A DNA stretch of 64,000 bases, from NCBI RefSeq assembly GCF_003594875.1, contig NZ_QZEY01000009.1, forward strand, positions 186,001 through 250,000, read 5' to 3'. The DNA is from Bailinhaonella thermotolerans (GTDB taxonomy: Bacteria; Actinomycetota; Actinomycetes; Streptosporangiales; Streptosporangiaceae). Below are positions 54,482-62,068 of the stretch, one piece after another. Below the pieces are notes generated by a model that searched no databases, was not told the DNA's origin, and saw only the letters and a list, made by a program, of their open reading frames with translations. The position numbers were made by a program, and so were the translations under genes. How positions within the stretch are numbered: the stretch's first letter is position 1; each line of letters starts with the position of its first letter.

Positions 54482-55287
54482 CGGGTGCGGACGTATTGCG
54501 GGGCGTGGCGCAGCGCGGGCCCGGCCGGGCGGCGGGGCGTCTTGGTCGCGACCCACAGGTAGGTCGGCACGATCGGCAGCAGCCCGCGCAGGACGGCGGG
54601 CGGCAGCTTGGACACCGCGCCCGGCACGACGTCGCCGCCGGCGAACCGCTCAGGCTCGACCAGCACGGGCAGGGAGTAGTCCCACACGTGGAAGTCGCGC
54701 AGCATGCGCCGCAGGCCCGGCCGGGTGCGGAACCGCTCGTGGTAGTGGTCGGCGCGGCCGGACGCGCGGACGTAGCGGTCGGCCAGCGACGGCGGGAGGT
54801 AGGACAGGAACGGCAGCTTGTAGTGCGGCTCCATCACCCCGAGCCGGTTGCCCAGGCCCAGGTAGAGCACGCCGTCGTCGGACAGCACGCGGCGGATGTC
54901 GGCCAGCACCGCGTCGGGGTCCACGACGTGCTCGTAGATGTGGTTGAACACGATCACGTCGATCGACCCGTCGGGGAACGGCAGCCGCTCTCCGTCGGCG
55001 CACACGAACCCGACCCGCTCGCCGAACCTGTCGTGCGCCCTGCGCAGGCCCGGCACGTCGATGTCGATCCCGAGGGTGCGGGCCGCCCCGGCCCCGGCCA
55101 GCTCGTCGGCGATGAACCCGGCCGAGCAGCCCACGTCGGCGACGGTGAGGCCGGACAGGTCCGCGCGGCCGAGGAAGTGGGTGAGGACCGCGATGAGCTT
55201 GGCCGCCTTGGTGCGCCGCTTGCCCTCGTCGAGCATCGCGGCCTGCAACTCCGAGTATGCGAGCTGTGAGCCGCGTTGCCGTGCCAT
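54478..55287 (-). CDS. Class I SAM-dependent methyltransferase
   Basis: 269 aa. SAM-binding motif I is VADVGCSAGFIADELAGAG, acidic loop GIDIDVPGL, then CADGERLPFPDGSIDVIVFNHIYEHVVDPDAVL (motifs II-III). It belongs to the Methyltransf_11 group typical of lipid, quinone or glycan methylation. Coupled by ATGA to the flippase-like gene, so its substrate is probably a membrane lipid or envelope sugar. Divergent from the second flippase-like gene. Confidence 0.93.
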   Translation of the reverse strand: MARQRGSQLAYSELQAAMLDEGKRRTKAAKLIAVLTHFLGRADLSGLTVADVGCSAGFIADELAGAGAARTLGIDIDVPGLRRAHDRFGERVGFVCADGERLPFPDGSIDVIVFNHIYEHVVDPDAVLADIRRVLSDDGVLYLGLGNRLGVMEPHYKLPFLSYLPPSLADRYVRASGRADHYHERFRTRPGLRRMLRDFHVWDYSLPVLVEPERFAGGDVVPGAVSKLPPAVLRGLLPIVPTYLWVATKTPRRPAGPALRHAPQYVRTR

Positions 55288-55345
55288 GGCGCCACCTTAT
55301 CGGGGACCTGACCTGGCGGTGGCCGCTTGCGGCTAGCCTGGGGCG

Positions 55346-56302
55346 GTGCTAAGCCGACTCCGGGCAAGTCGCCTACTCCGGGTTCTCCTCGCCGTCATCG
55401 CCCTGGCCTTCTGCGGGTACGGCCTGGCCACCCAGTGGGACTCGACGCGCGCCGCGCTGGCCCAGCTCTCCTGGTGGTCGGTGGCCGGGACGTTCGCGGC
55501 GCTGATGGCCGGCCTCGGCTGCATGCTGGTCGCCTGGCGCGACATCCTGGCCGGGCTCGGCTCCCCGCTCCCCCTCCGCGTCGCCTCCCGCGTGCTGTTC
55601 GTCGGGCAGCTCGCGAAGTACATCCCCGGCTCGGTCTGGTCCTTCGCCGCGATGGCCGAGCTGGGCCGCGATCACAAGGCCACCGCCCGGGGGATCTTCG
55701 CCGCCACCGTCCTCGGCCTGGCGACGTCCCTGGCCTGCGCCCTGGCGCTGGCCGCCGCGACCCTCCCGCTCGTCTCCGGGGCCGCCGCCGCGGACTACGC
55801 CTGGATGATGGCGCTGGCCCCGGTCGTCCTGGTCTGCCTGCACCCGAGGATCGTCGGATTCTTCCTCAACCTGCTGTTCCGGATCCTCCGCCGGGAGCCC
55901 CTCCCTCTGCCGACCGTCCGGACGATGGCCCGCGCCGCCGCCTGGACCATGCTCGGCTGGCTGCTGTACGGCGTGCACCTGTGGCTCCTCCTGGCCGACG
56001 TCCGCGACGGCGGCTGGGGGCTCTACCTCGTCGCCGCCGGGGCGTACGGCCTGGCCTGGTCCACCGGCATCCTCACGGTCGTGATCCCCGCGGGCATCGG
56101 CGTCCGCGAGGGGGCCATGGTCCTGGCCCTGACCCCCGTCCTGGATCCCGGCCGGGCGCTGGCGATCGCCATCGTCTCCCGGGTCGCCTTCACCCTGGCC
56201 GACGTCGCCTGGGCCGGGCTCGGCTTCGTCCTCGGCCGCGCCCGCCGCGCCGCGCCGGAGAGTCCCGCGGACTCCGAGAGCCCGGTGCCCACCGCCTCCT
56301 GA
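55346..56302 (+). CDS. Second flippase-like membrane protein (PF03706 family)
   Basis: 318 aa, about eight TM helices. GSPLPLRVASRVLFVGQLAKYIPGSVWSF and VVIPAGIGVREGAMVLALTPV match the paralogue at 53501 almost position for position, so the pair arose by duplication. The GTG start has no Shine-Dalgarno sequence; TAGCCT at 55334-55339 lies 6 bases before it, suggesting a leaderless promoter. Divergent from the methyltransferase. Confidence 0.9.
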   Translation: MLSRLRASRLLRVLLAVIALAFCGYGLATQWDSTRAALAQLSWWSVAGTFAALMAGLGCMLVAWRDILAGLGSPLPLRVASRVLFVGQLAKYIPGSVWSFAAMAELGRDHKATARGIFAATVLGLATSLACALALAAATLPLVSGAAAADYAWMMALAPVVLVCLHPRIVGFFLNLLFRILRREPLPLPTVRTMARAAAWTMLGWLLYGVHLWLLLADVRDGGWGLYLVAAGAYGLAWSTGILTVVIPAGIGVREGAMVLALTPVLDPGRALAIAIVSRVAFTLADVAWAGLGFVLGRARRAAPESPADSESPVPTAS

Positions 56303-56312
56303 GACGGCGCGG

Positions 56313-57047
56313 TCAGGAGCGGAGGGCGCGGAGCCTGATTTCCAGGCCGTCCAGGGCCCGCTCCAGGCCGTAGGTGAAGCTGGACTCGCGGAACTCGTCC
56401 GGCTCCCGGTGCTCCTGCGCGGCGTAGAGGGCGCTCATCCGGGGGTGGGTCCGCACGAGGGCCGTCGCCGCCGCGCGGACGCTCTCGGACCAGGCGCGCT
56501 CGTCCCAGCCCGTGCGGGCCAGCCGGGTGAGCACGGCGGCCTCGGTGGAGGCGGTGCCGAGGACGTAGCCCAGGAGGAACTTGCCGGCCTGGTCCGCCTC
56601 CACGAGCCCGAAGCCGGCCGCCTCGAAGAGGTTCAGCATGCCCTCGGACAGGTTCATGAGCTTGGGTCCCATGTAGGACAGGCCGAGCTCGTCCAGGACC
56701 GAGATGATCCACGGGTGGCGGAGGATGGTCGCGCGGAGCTCGCGGGCCAGCGCGCCGGCCGCCTCGCGCCAGGCGGACGGATCGGTGATCTCGGGGACCT
56801 CGACCTCCCCGTAGACCTCGTCGATCACCAGCTCGATCAGCTCGTCCTTGTTGGAGACGTGCGAGTAGATCGAGGTGGCGCCCGCGTTCAGCGCGGCGCC
56901 GAGGCGGCGCATGCTCAGCGCCTCGATGCCCTCGGAGTCCAGGAGGCGGAGGGCCTCGGCGACGATCTGCTCCCTGCTCAGCGCGGGCTGGGCGCGCCCG
57001 CTCCGGCGCGGCCGGGTCCACACCGAGGGGAACGGCTGGTCCTCCAC
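56313..57047 (-). CDS. TetR family repressor with TetR_C domain
   Basis: 244 aa. HTH: SREQIVAEALRLLDSEGIEALSMRRLGAALNAGATSIYSHVSNKDELIELVIDEVYGEV; then a TetR_C-type ligand-binding domain as in tetracycline and multidrug repressors. It is divergent from a DHA2 exporter; the 182 bp between hold seven operator-like motifs. It almost certainly represses the exporter. Its 3' end is 10 bp from the flippase-like stop. Confidence 0.94.
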   Translation of the reverse strand: MEDQPFPSVWTRPRRSGRAQPALSREQIVAEALRLLDSEGIEALSMRRLGAALNAGATSIYSHVSNKDELIELVIDEVYGEVEVPEITDPSAWREAAGALARELRATILRHPWIISVLDELGLSYMGPKLMNLSEGMLNLFEAAGFGLVEADQAGKFLLGYVLGTASTEAAVLTRLARTGWDERAWSESVRAAATALVRTHPRMSALYAAQEHREPDEFRESSFTYGLERALDGLEIRLRALRS

Positions 57048-57088
57048 CTGCTTCTCCTCTCATCCGGCGCCCCAGCATAGCCCTCCCG

Positions 57089-57218
57089 CCGCACAGCGTG
57101 CGGACCGCCGTACGGCGTGCGGACTCTCGAACGGTGTGCGAGTTTGCGAACAGTGTGCGGACGACCGTACAGTGTTCGACATACCGCACAGTGTTCGGAA
57201 TCGCCGCACACCGTTCGA
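57089..57218. promoter_or_regulatory. Array of seven near-palindromic 15-bp operators, 19-bp period
   Basis: Matches to NCGNACRGYGTKCGR start at 57089, 57108, 57127, 57146, 57165, 57184 and 57204, i.e. spacings of 19, 19, 19, 19, 19 and 20 bp. Each is a pseudo-palindrome (half-site CCGNACA). The array spans most of the region between the TetR and exporter genes. A 19-bp period does not suit coding, so the upstream open frame is not part of the exporter. Confidence 0.88.
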
Positions 57219-57229
57219 AGGGAGTTGTC

Positions 57230-58726
57230 GTGGAACGTCATCCACGCCGGTGGCTGATCCTGATCGTGCTCTGCCTCAGCACGCTCGTGCTGGTGGTGGA
57301 CAACGGTGTGCTCACCGTCGCGATCCCGTCGCTGACCCAGGACCTGGGGGCCACCACCCAGGACATGCAGTGGATCATCGACGCTTACATCCTGGTCTTC
57401 GCCGGGCTGCTGCTCACCGCCGGAAGCCTGTCCGACCGCTACGGGCGCCGCCGGATAATGATCATCGGTCTGATCGCGTTCGGGATCGCGTCGGCGCTCG
57501 CCGCCTACGCCGGGACGCCCGGGCAGCTCATCGCCGGGCGCGTGCTCATGGGCATCGGCGGGGCGCTCGTCATGCCGAGCACGCTGTCCATCCTCATCAC
57601 CGTGTTCGACGAGCAGGAGCGCCGCAAGGCGATGGGGATCTGGAGTTCGGTGCTCATGGTGGGCCTCATCGGCGGCCCCGTCGTCGGCGGCGCGCTGATC
57701 GCGGAGTTCTGGTGGGGCTCGGTGTTCCTGATCAACGTACCGGTCGTGGTGGTGGCCGTGATCGCCGCGTTCGTCTGGATGCCGGAGTCGCGGGGCCCGT
57801 GGCGCAAGCCCGACCCGCTCGGCGCGATCCTGTCCACCGCCGGCCTCACAGCGCTCGTCTGGACGATCATCGCCCTCCCGCAGCACGGCCTCACCCACCC
57901 CGGCACCCTGGTCTCGGCCGCCGTCGCCGTGCTCGGCCTGGCCGCGTTCGTGGTCTGGGAGCTGCGCACGCCGTACCCGATGGTCCCGCTGGGGCTGTTC
58001 AGGAACCGCAACTTCAGCGGCGGCAGCCTCTCGCTCGTGCTGGTCCAGATCGGCAACGGCGGCCTGATCCTCGGCATCACCCAGTACCTGCAGTTCGTGC
58101 TGGGCTACACCCCGACCCAGGCGGGCCTGGCGCTCATCCCGATGGCGGCGGCGGTGATCCTGGTCAACGGCGTCGCGGCGGGCCTGGGCCAGAAGGTCGG
58201 CAACCGGCCGCTGACCGCCGCCGGGCTGGCCGTCCTGGCCGGGGGCTTCGGGCTGCTGGCCACGCTGGAGCCGGGCGACGGGTTCGGCATGGTGGCCGCC
58301 GCGCTGGTGCTGTTCGGCATCGGCGGCGGCATGGCCCAGCCCGCCGCCACCGCCGCCCTGATGGGCGCGGTCCCGCAGGAGCACGCCGGCGTCGGCTCCG
58401 CCCTCAACGACACCGTGCAGCAGGCCGGCGCCGCGCTCGGCGTCGCGATCCTCGGCAGTCTCCTGGCCGGCGGATACACCGACGCCATGCCGGCGGACGC
58501 CCCCGAGGCGGCCCGCCGGTCCATCGCCGGGGCGCTCGCGAGCGGCGACCGGGGGCTGATCGCCACCGCGCACGAGGCCTTCACCGGCGCGATGACCCTG
58601 AGCTTCGCCGCCGGGGCCGCCGGGGTCCTCGCGGCGGCCGTCCTCTCCTTCGTCCTCATCCGGGACCGCGGGCCCGGCTCCGCCGCCCCGGCCGCCGGCG
58701 AGCCCGTCGCCGCCGCGTCCCACTGA
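57230..58726 (+). CDS. DHA2 family (EmrB/QacA) drug:H+ antiporter
   Basis: 498 aa, 14 predicted TM helices. Motif D1-like WIIDAYILVFAGLLLTAGSLSDRYGRRR, motif C-like GPVVGGALIAEFWWGSVFLINVP, and the GxxxGP region support DHA2 multidrug efflux. GTG 57230 has GGGAG 7 bases upstream; a longer frame from 57098 would read through the operator array and is rejected. Induced presumably when a ligand releases TetR. A long terminator follows. Confidence 0.94.
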   Translation: MERHPRRWLILIVLCLSTLVLVVDNGVLTVAIPSLTQDLGATTQDMQWIIDAYILVFAGLLLTAGSLSDRYGRRRIMIIGLIAFGIASALAAYAGTPGQLIAGRVLMGIGGALVMPSTLSILITVFDEQERRKAMGIWSSVLMVGLIGGPVVGGALIAEFWWGSVFLINVPVVVVAVIAAFVWMPESRGPWRKPDPLGAILSTAGLTALVWTIIALPQHGLTHPGTLVSAAVAVLGLAAFVVWELRTPYPMVPLGLFRNRNFSGGSLSLVLVQIGNGGLILGITQYLQFVLGYTPTQAGLALIPMAAAVILVNGVAAGLGQKVGNRPLTAAGLAVLAGGFGLLATLEPGDGFGMVAAALVLFGIGGGMAQPAATAALMGAVPQEHAGVGSALNDTVQQAGAALGVAILGSLLAGGYTDAMPADAPEAARRSIAGALASGDRGLIATAHEAFTGAMTLSFAAGAAGVLAAAVLSFVLIRDRGPGSAAPAAGEPVAAASH

Positions 58727-58746
58727 GCGCGGCAGCCCCGCGAAGC

Positions 58747-58781
58747 GAACGGCCCCGCCCGGGATCCGGGCGGGGCCGTTC
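58747..58781. terminator. 16-bp perfect hairpin terminator
   Basis: GAACGGCCCCGCCCGG (58747-58762) pairs with 58766-58781 around GAT, 20 bp after the exporter stop. Confidence 0.85.
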
Positions 58782-58823
58782 ACGTGCGCCCCGGCTCCGG
58801 GCCCGTCCGGCCGGGGCCGGCGT

Positions 58824-58855
58824 CAGGGGGCGATTTCAGGGGGCGATTTCAGGGG
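58824..58855. repeat. 13-bp tandem repeat
   Basis: CAGGGGGCGATTT at 58824-58836 and 58837-58849, with a partial third copy. Lies between the terminator and the SnoaL stop. Confidence 0.7.
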
Positions 58856-58876
58856 GCAGGCGTCATGAGGCCGGCG

Positions 58877-59251
58877 TCAGGGGGCCGGGGTGATCTGGAA
58901 GACGGCGCACTTCCACTCGCCGTCGCGCCTGGTCAGGGCGCTGGTGGCGTAGACGCGCATCGTCTGCTCGTCCGTGCCGCCGATGAGGACGTCGATCTCG
59001 ACCCTGCTCGAATGCACCGCGTTGTTCTCGTCGAGCCAGACCACGCGGTGGTCGGACTGGTCGGTGCGGGTGTAGGGGTTCCGGTTCTCGGCGAACCCCT
59101 TGAGGATCGCGTCGCGGTCGTCCACGACGCCCCACTGGGACACGCTCAGCACCTCGTCCGCCAGGAAGCGGTCATAGAAGGCGGCGTCTCCGTCGCGGTT
59201 GGCCTCCCACGCCCTCTCCATCAGTTCGATCAACTCGGCCTCGGCGCCCAT
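58877..59251 (-). CDS. SnoaL-like / NTF2-fold protein
   Basis: 124 aa. ELMERAWEANRDGDAAFYDRFLADEVLSVSQWGVVDDRDAILKGF and YATSALTRRDGEWKCAVFQITP are typical of DUF4440/SnoaL polyketide-cyclase-like or scavenger proteins with an NTF2 fold. AAGGAG lies 7 bases before the ATG. Divergent from a CGNR regulator across one perfect palindrome. Substrate unknown. Confidence 0.88.
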   Translation of the reverse strand: MGAEAELIELMERAWEANRDGDAAFYDRFLADEVLSVSQWGVVDDRDAILKGFAENRNPYTRTDQSDHRVVWLDENNAVHSSRVEIDVLIGGTDEQTMRVYATSALTRRDGEWKCAVFQITPAP

Positions 59252-59271
59252 CGCTCATCTCCTTCGTCGGC

Positions 59272-59292
59272 TACACCGGTTTAACCGGTGTA
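59272..59292. promoter_or_regulatory. Perfect 21-bp palindrome in the SnoaL/CGNR divergent promoter
   Basis: Arms TACACCGGTT (59272-59281) and AACCGGTGTA (59283-59292) around one T. TACACT at 59300-59305 is a -10 candidate for the CGNR gene, 6 bases before its ATG. The palindrome covers the expected -35 zone, so a bound protein would block transcription. Confidence 0.75.
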
Positions 59293-59311
59293 CCCACGCT
59301 ACACTGATCCC

Positions 59312-59971
59312 ATGCGTACGGCAAAGGCGGTCGTGCTCCAGGGCCGGGACGGGCAGCGGTTCCGGTTCGATCCCGGGGCGCTGTGCATGGAGTTCCTGCT
59401 CACGGGCGGGGAAGAGGGCGTGCTCGCCCAGTGGGAGCAACTGCACGCGCCCGGGGACCTGGCGCGCTGGATCGAGCGGTCGGGCCTGGGCCTGCCCGCG
59501 CCGGTCCTGGAGGAGCCCGGCGACCTGGAGGACGCGAAGCGCCTGCGGGCCGGCGTGCAGCGCCTGGCCGACAGCGCGGCCGGGGGGCTTCCCCTCTCCT
59601 ACGAGCCGGTGCTCAACGAGTTCGCCGCCCGGCCGTCCCTGGTACCCGCCCTGACCGGGACCTTCGAGTCGGTCTGGGCATCGCCGGCCACCTGTTCCCA
59701 GTACCTCTCCGAGGTCGCCAGGGACGCCATCGCCCTCTTCTCCAGCCCGGACCGCGTCCGGCGCGTCCACCGCTGCGGCGGGGACAACTGCCTGCTGCTC
59801 TTCCTCGACACGTCCCGCCCCGGGACCCGCCGCTGGTGCTCCATGGACCGCTGCGGCAACCGCCAGAAGCTCAGGACCCGCCGCCGTACGGCGGAGCCGG
59901 CGACCTCGGCGGCGGAGGCGGCGACCTCCGATGCCGAGGTGGAGCCCCGAGGCCGGAACGGCCGGAGCTGA
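59312..59971 (+). CDS. CGNR zinc-finger transcriptional regulator
   Basis: 219 aa. An ABATE-like N-terminal stress-sensing domain (FRFDPGALCMEFLLTGG) and the C-terminal CGNR finger HRCGGDNCLLLFLDTS...RRWCSMDRCGNRQKLRTRRR. The tail after residue 190 is low-complexity and contains a CCGTACGGCGGAGCC repeat also seen in comF. ATG 59312 lies right after a -10-like TACACT, so the message is probably leaderless. It probably binds the palindrome upstream and controls itself and the SnoaL gene. Confidence 0.92.
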   Translation: MRTAKAVVLQGRDGQRFRFDPGALCMEFLLTGGEEGVLAQWEQLHAPGDLARWIERSGLGLPAPVLEEPGDLEDAKRLRAGVQRLADSAAGGLPLSYEPVLNEFAARPSLVPALTGTFESVWASPATCSQYLSEVARDAIALFSSPDRVRRVHRCGGDNCLLLFLDTSRPGTRRWCSMDRCGNRQKLRTRRRTAEPATSAAEAATSDAEVEPRGRNGRS

Positions 59972-60035
59972 GGCGCCGCCCCGCGTGCTTCACCCGCTCC
60001 GGATCAAGGCCGGGGCGGCGCGAGCCGTACAGGGG

Positions 60036-61109
60036 TCAGAGCGCGAGCAGGGTGTGCAGGTAGTCCTGCCAGAAGGGCGCGGGATCGACCGGCTTCACCC
60101 CCGCCCGGAGGCGTTCGGGCTCGCCGGGCTCGTAGAAGCGGGTGATCGCGTCGCGGAGGGCGGGCACGTCGTCCGGGGGGACCAGGAGGCCGTCCTCGCC
60201 GTCGCGCACGTGGTCGGCCAGCGCGCCCACGCGAGTGGCGATGACCGGGAGGCCGTGCTCGTGGGCCAGCCAGACGTTCTGGCTGGCGGTGGCCGAGCGG
60301 TACGGCAGCACCAGGGCGTCGGCCGACGCGAACAGCCCCGGGACGTCCTCGGCGGCGACGTATCCGGGCCGCAGGGTCACCCGGTCCCCGATGCCCAGCT
60401 CCGCGATCAGGGCCTTCGTGTCGTCGAGCCCGCCCCAGAACTCCCCGGCGACCGTGAGCGAGACCCCGGGCGGGAGGGCGCGGAGCAGCAGGTCCAGCCC
60501 CTTGTACGGGCGGACGAGGCCGAAGAACAGCAGGTTCCGGTACGGCTCGCGCGCCTCGCCCGCCCCGTTCCCCGCGGCGGGCAGGTGCGGAGGGAGGGCC
60601 GCGACCGAGACCGGGGCGCCGGTCAGCCCGCGCGCCAGCCCGGCCTGCTCGGGGGAATGCGTGAGGACGCCGTCCACGCGGCCCAGCAGCGCGCGCATCA
60701 GGCGCTCGTCGTACCGGCGGGCCTCGTGCGGCAGGACGTTGTGGCACAGGGCGATCACGCGCGGCCGGCGGGGCCCGCGCAGCCCGGCGAGGATGCCCAG
60801 GTACGGCGGGACCTGGACGGGGCTCAGCACGGCCAGCACCACCAGGTCGTACGCCCGCAGGCGGCGCCCGGCCAGCGCCCAGCCCGCCGGGGAGCGCCAG
60901 GACAGGCGGCGGCGGACCGGGGAGAACGGGCGGCCCTCCGGCGAGTCGATCGTCTGCTGCCCCGGGTAAAGGAAGCCCGGGTACTGCGCCTTCCACGACT
61001 CGATGACGACCTCGTGCCCGGCCTCGGCCAGCCGGCAGGCCAGCTCGGTCGTGTGCTGCGCGCCGCCGCCCTTGTAGGGGTGGGCGGGCCCGACCAGGGC
61101 GATCTTCAT
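60036..61109 (-). CDS. Glycosyltransferase family 4
   Basis: 357-aa GT-B enzyme. KIALVGPAHPYKGGGAQHTTELACRLAEAGHEV (acceptor-side loop), ALCHNVLPHEARRYDERL, LLFFGLVRPYKGLDLLLRAL and DALVLPYRSATASQNVWLAHEHGLPVIAT (nucleotide-sugar side). It ends a leftward cluster GT39-like, GT2, GT4, probably one operon (gaps of 28 and 7 bp). Sugar and acceptor unknown. Confidence 0.92.
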   Translation of the reverse strand: MKIALVGPAHPYKGGGAQHTTELACRLAEAGHEVVIESWKAQYPGFLYPGQQTIDSPEGRPFSPVRRRLSWRSPAGWALAGRRLRAYDLVVLAVLSPVQVPPYLGILAGLRGPRRPRVIALCHNVLPHEARRYDERLMRALLGRVDGVLTHSPEQAGLARGLTGAPVSVAALPPHLPAAGNGAGEAREPYRNLLFFGLVRPYKGLDLLLRALPPGVSLTVAGEFWGGLDDTKALIAELGIGDRVTLRPGYVAAEDVPGLFASADALVLPYRSATASQNVWLAHEHGLPVIATRVGALADHVRDGEDGLLVPPDDVPALRDAITRFYEPGEPERLRAGVKPVDPAPFWQDYLHTLLAL

Positions 61110-61116
61110 GCGGCTC

Positions 61117-62040
61117 CTAGCCGTCGCGGGAGCGGACGATGAGGTCGGCCAGCAGCGCCATCGAGCCGATGATGAGGCCGGACAGGAACAGCATCACCGT
61201 GTTGCTCGGCAGGTAGAAGTCCTGCCGGCGGATCACGTCGATCACGCCCTTGACCAGCGCGATCACGATCAGCCACAGCGCGGGCGGCATGAGGACCTTG
61301 AGCGGGTTGAAGTACATCACCATGCGGAGCACCTGGAGGATGTACCGGTAGGCGTCGGAGACGAAGTGGAACTTCGACCGCCCGGCCCGCTTGTTGTACT
61401 CGATCGGGACGTACTTGATGTCGTGCTGGTTCGACAGGAACGCCAGCGTGATCGTGGTGACGCAGGAGAACCCGGGGGGCAGCAGCCGCAGGTACGGCAG
61501 CGAGACCGACTTGCGGAACGCCCGCAGCCCGGAGTTCAGGTCGGGGATCTGGGTGCCCGCCAGGCGCTCGGCGACCTTGCGGATGAACCACTTGGCCGGG
61601 ACGCGCAGGAACTTGTGCGAGCCCTGCTCCGACGTGCGCGCGCCGACCACCTGGTCGATGCTCTTGTCGGTCTCCAGCAGCCGCACCAGGTCGGGGATCC
61701 GCTCGTTGGGGTAGGTCATGTCCGCGTCGGTCCACACGACGATCTCGCCGCGCGCCTGCTGGGTGCCGATCCGGCGGACGGTCCCGGAGCCGCCGTTGCG
61801 ATGGAAGGCGACGACCCGCATGTTGGGGTACTCCGGCGCGGCCTTCTCCAGCCTGGCGAGGGTCTCGTCGGTGGAGAAGTCGTCGATCGCGAGCAGCTCA
61901 TAGCTGTACCCGCTCTCGTCCATGGCGCGCGAGATGCGTGCGACCTCGTCGATCACGTGGTCCTGCTCGTTGTAGCAGGGCAGCACGATCGTGACGTAGG
62001 GCGCGGGGGCGTCGTCTTCGAGGGGCGGAACCGGGGACAT
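61117..62040 (-). CDS. Glycosyltransferase family 2 with C-terminal TM helices
   Basis: 307 aa. GT2 domain: TIVLPCYNEQDHVIDEVARI, LAIDDFSTDETLARLE, VVWTDADMTYPNERIPDLV (DXD) and NSGLRAFRKSVSLPYLRLLP. Two TM helices follow (LKVLMPPALWLIVIALVKGV and NTVMLFLSGLIIGSMALLADLIV). It resembles polyprenyl-phosphate mannose/glucose synthases or ArnC-like enzymes that feed GT-C transferases, such as the next gene. ATG 62040; GTG two codons earlier is an alternative. Confidence 0.93.
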   Translation of the reverse strand: MSPVPPLEDDAPAPYVTIVLPCYNEQDHVIDEVARISRAMDESGYSYELLAIDDFSTDETLARLEKAAPEYPNMRVVAFHRNGGSGTVRRIGTQQARGEIVVWTDADMTYPNERIPDLVRLLETDKSIDQVVGARTSEQGSHKFLRVPAKWFIRKVAERLAGTQIPDLNSGLRAFRKSVSLPYLRLLPPGFSCVTTITLAFLSNQHDIKYVPIEYNKRAGRSKFHFVSDAYRYILQVLRMVMYFNPLKVLMPPALWLIVIALVKGVIDVIRRQDFYLPSNTVMLFLSGLIIGSMALLADLIVRSRDG

Positions 62041-62068
62041 GCTCACGTGCGGCGAGAATACTCCCCTG

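Noticed and set aside
57089-57218. Array as an origin-like iteron cluster
   Set aside because: Location between a TetR gene and its exporter and the pseudo-palindromic 15-bp units fit operators better; no replication gene is near.
57098-57229. N-terminal extension of the DHA2 exporter
   Set aside because: It would translate the 19-bp-period operator array; GTG 57230 has a good RBS and the normal protein start.
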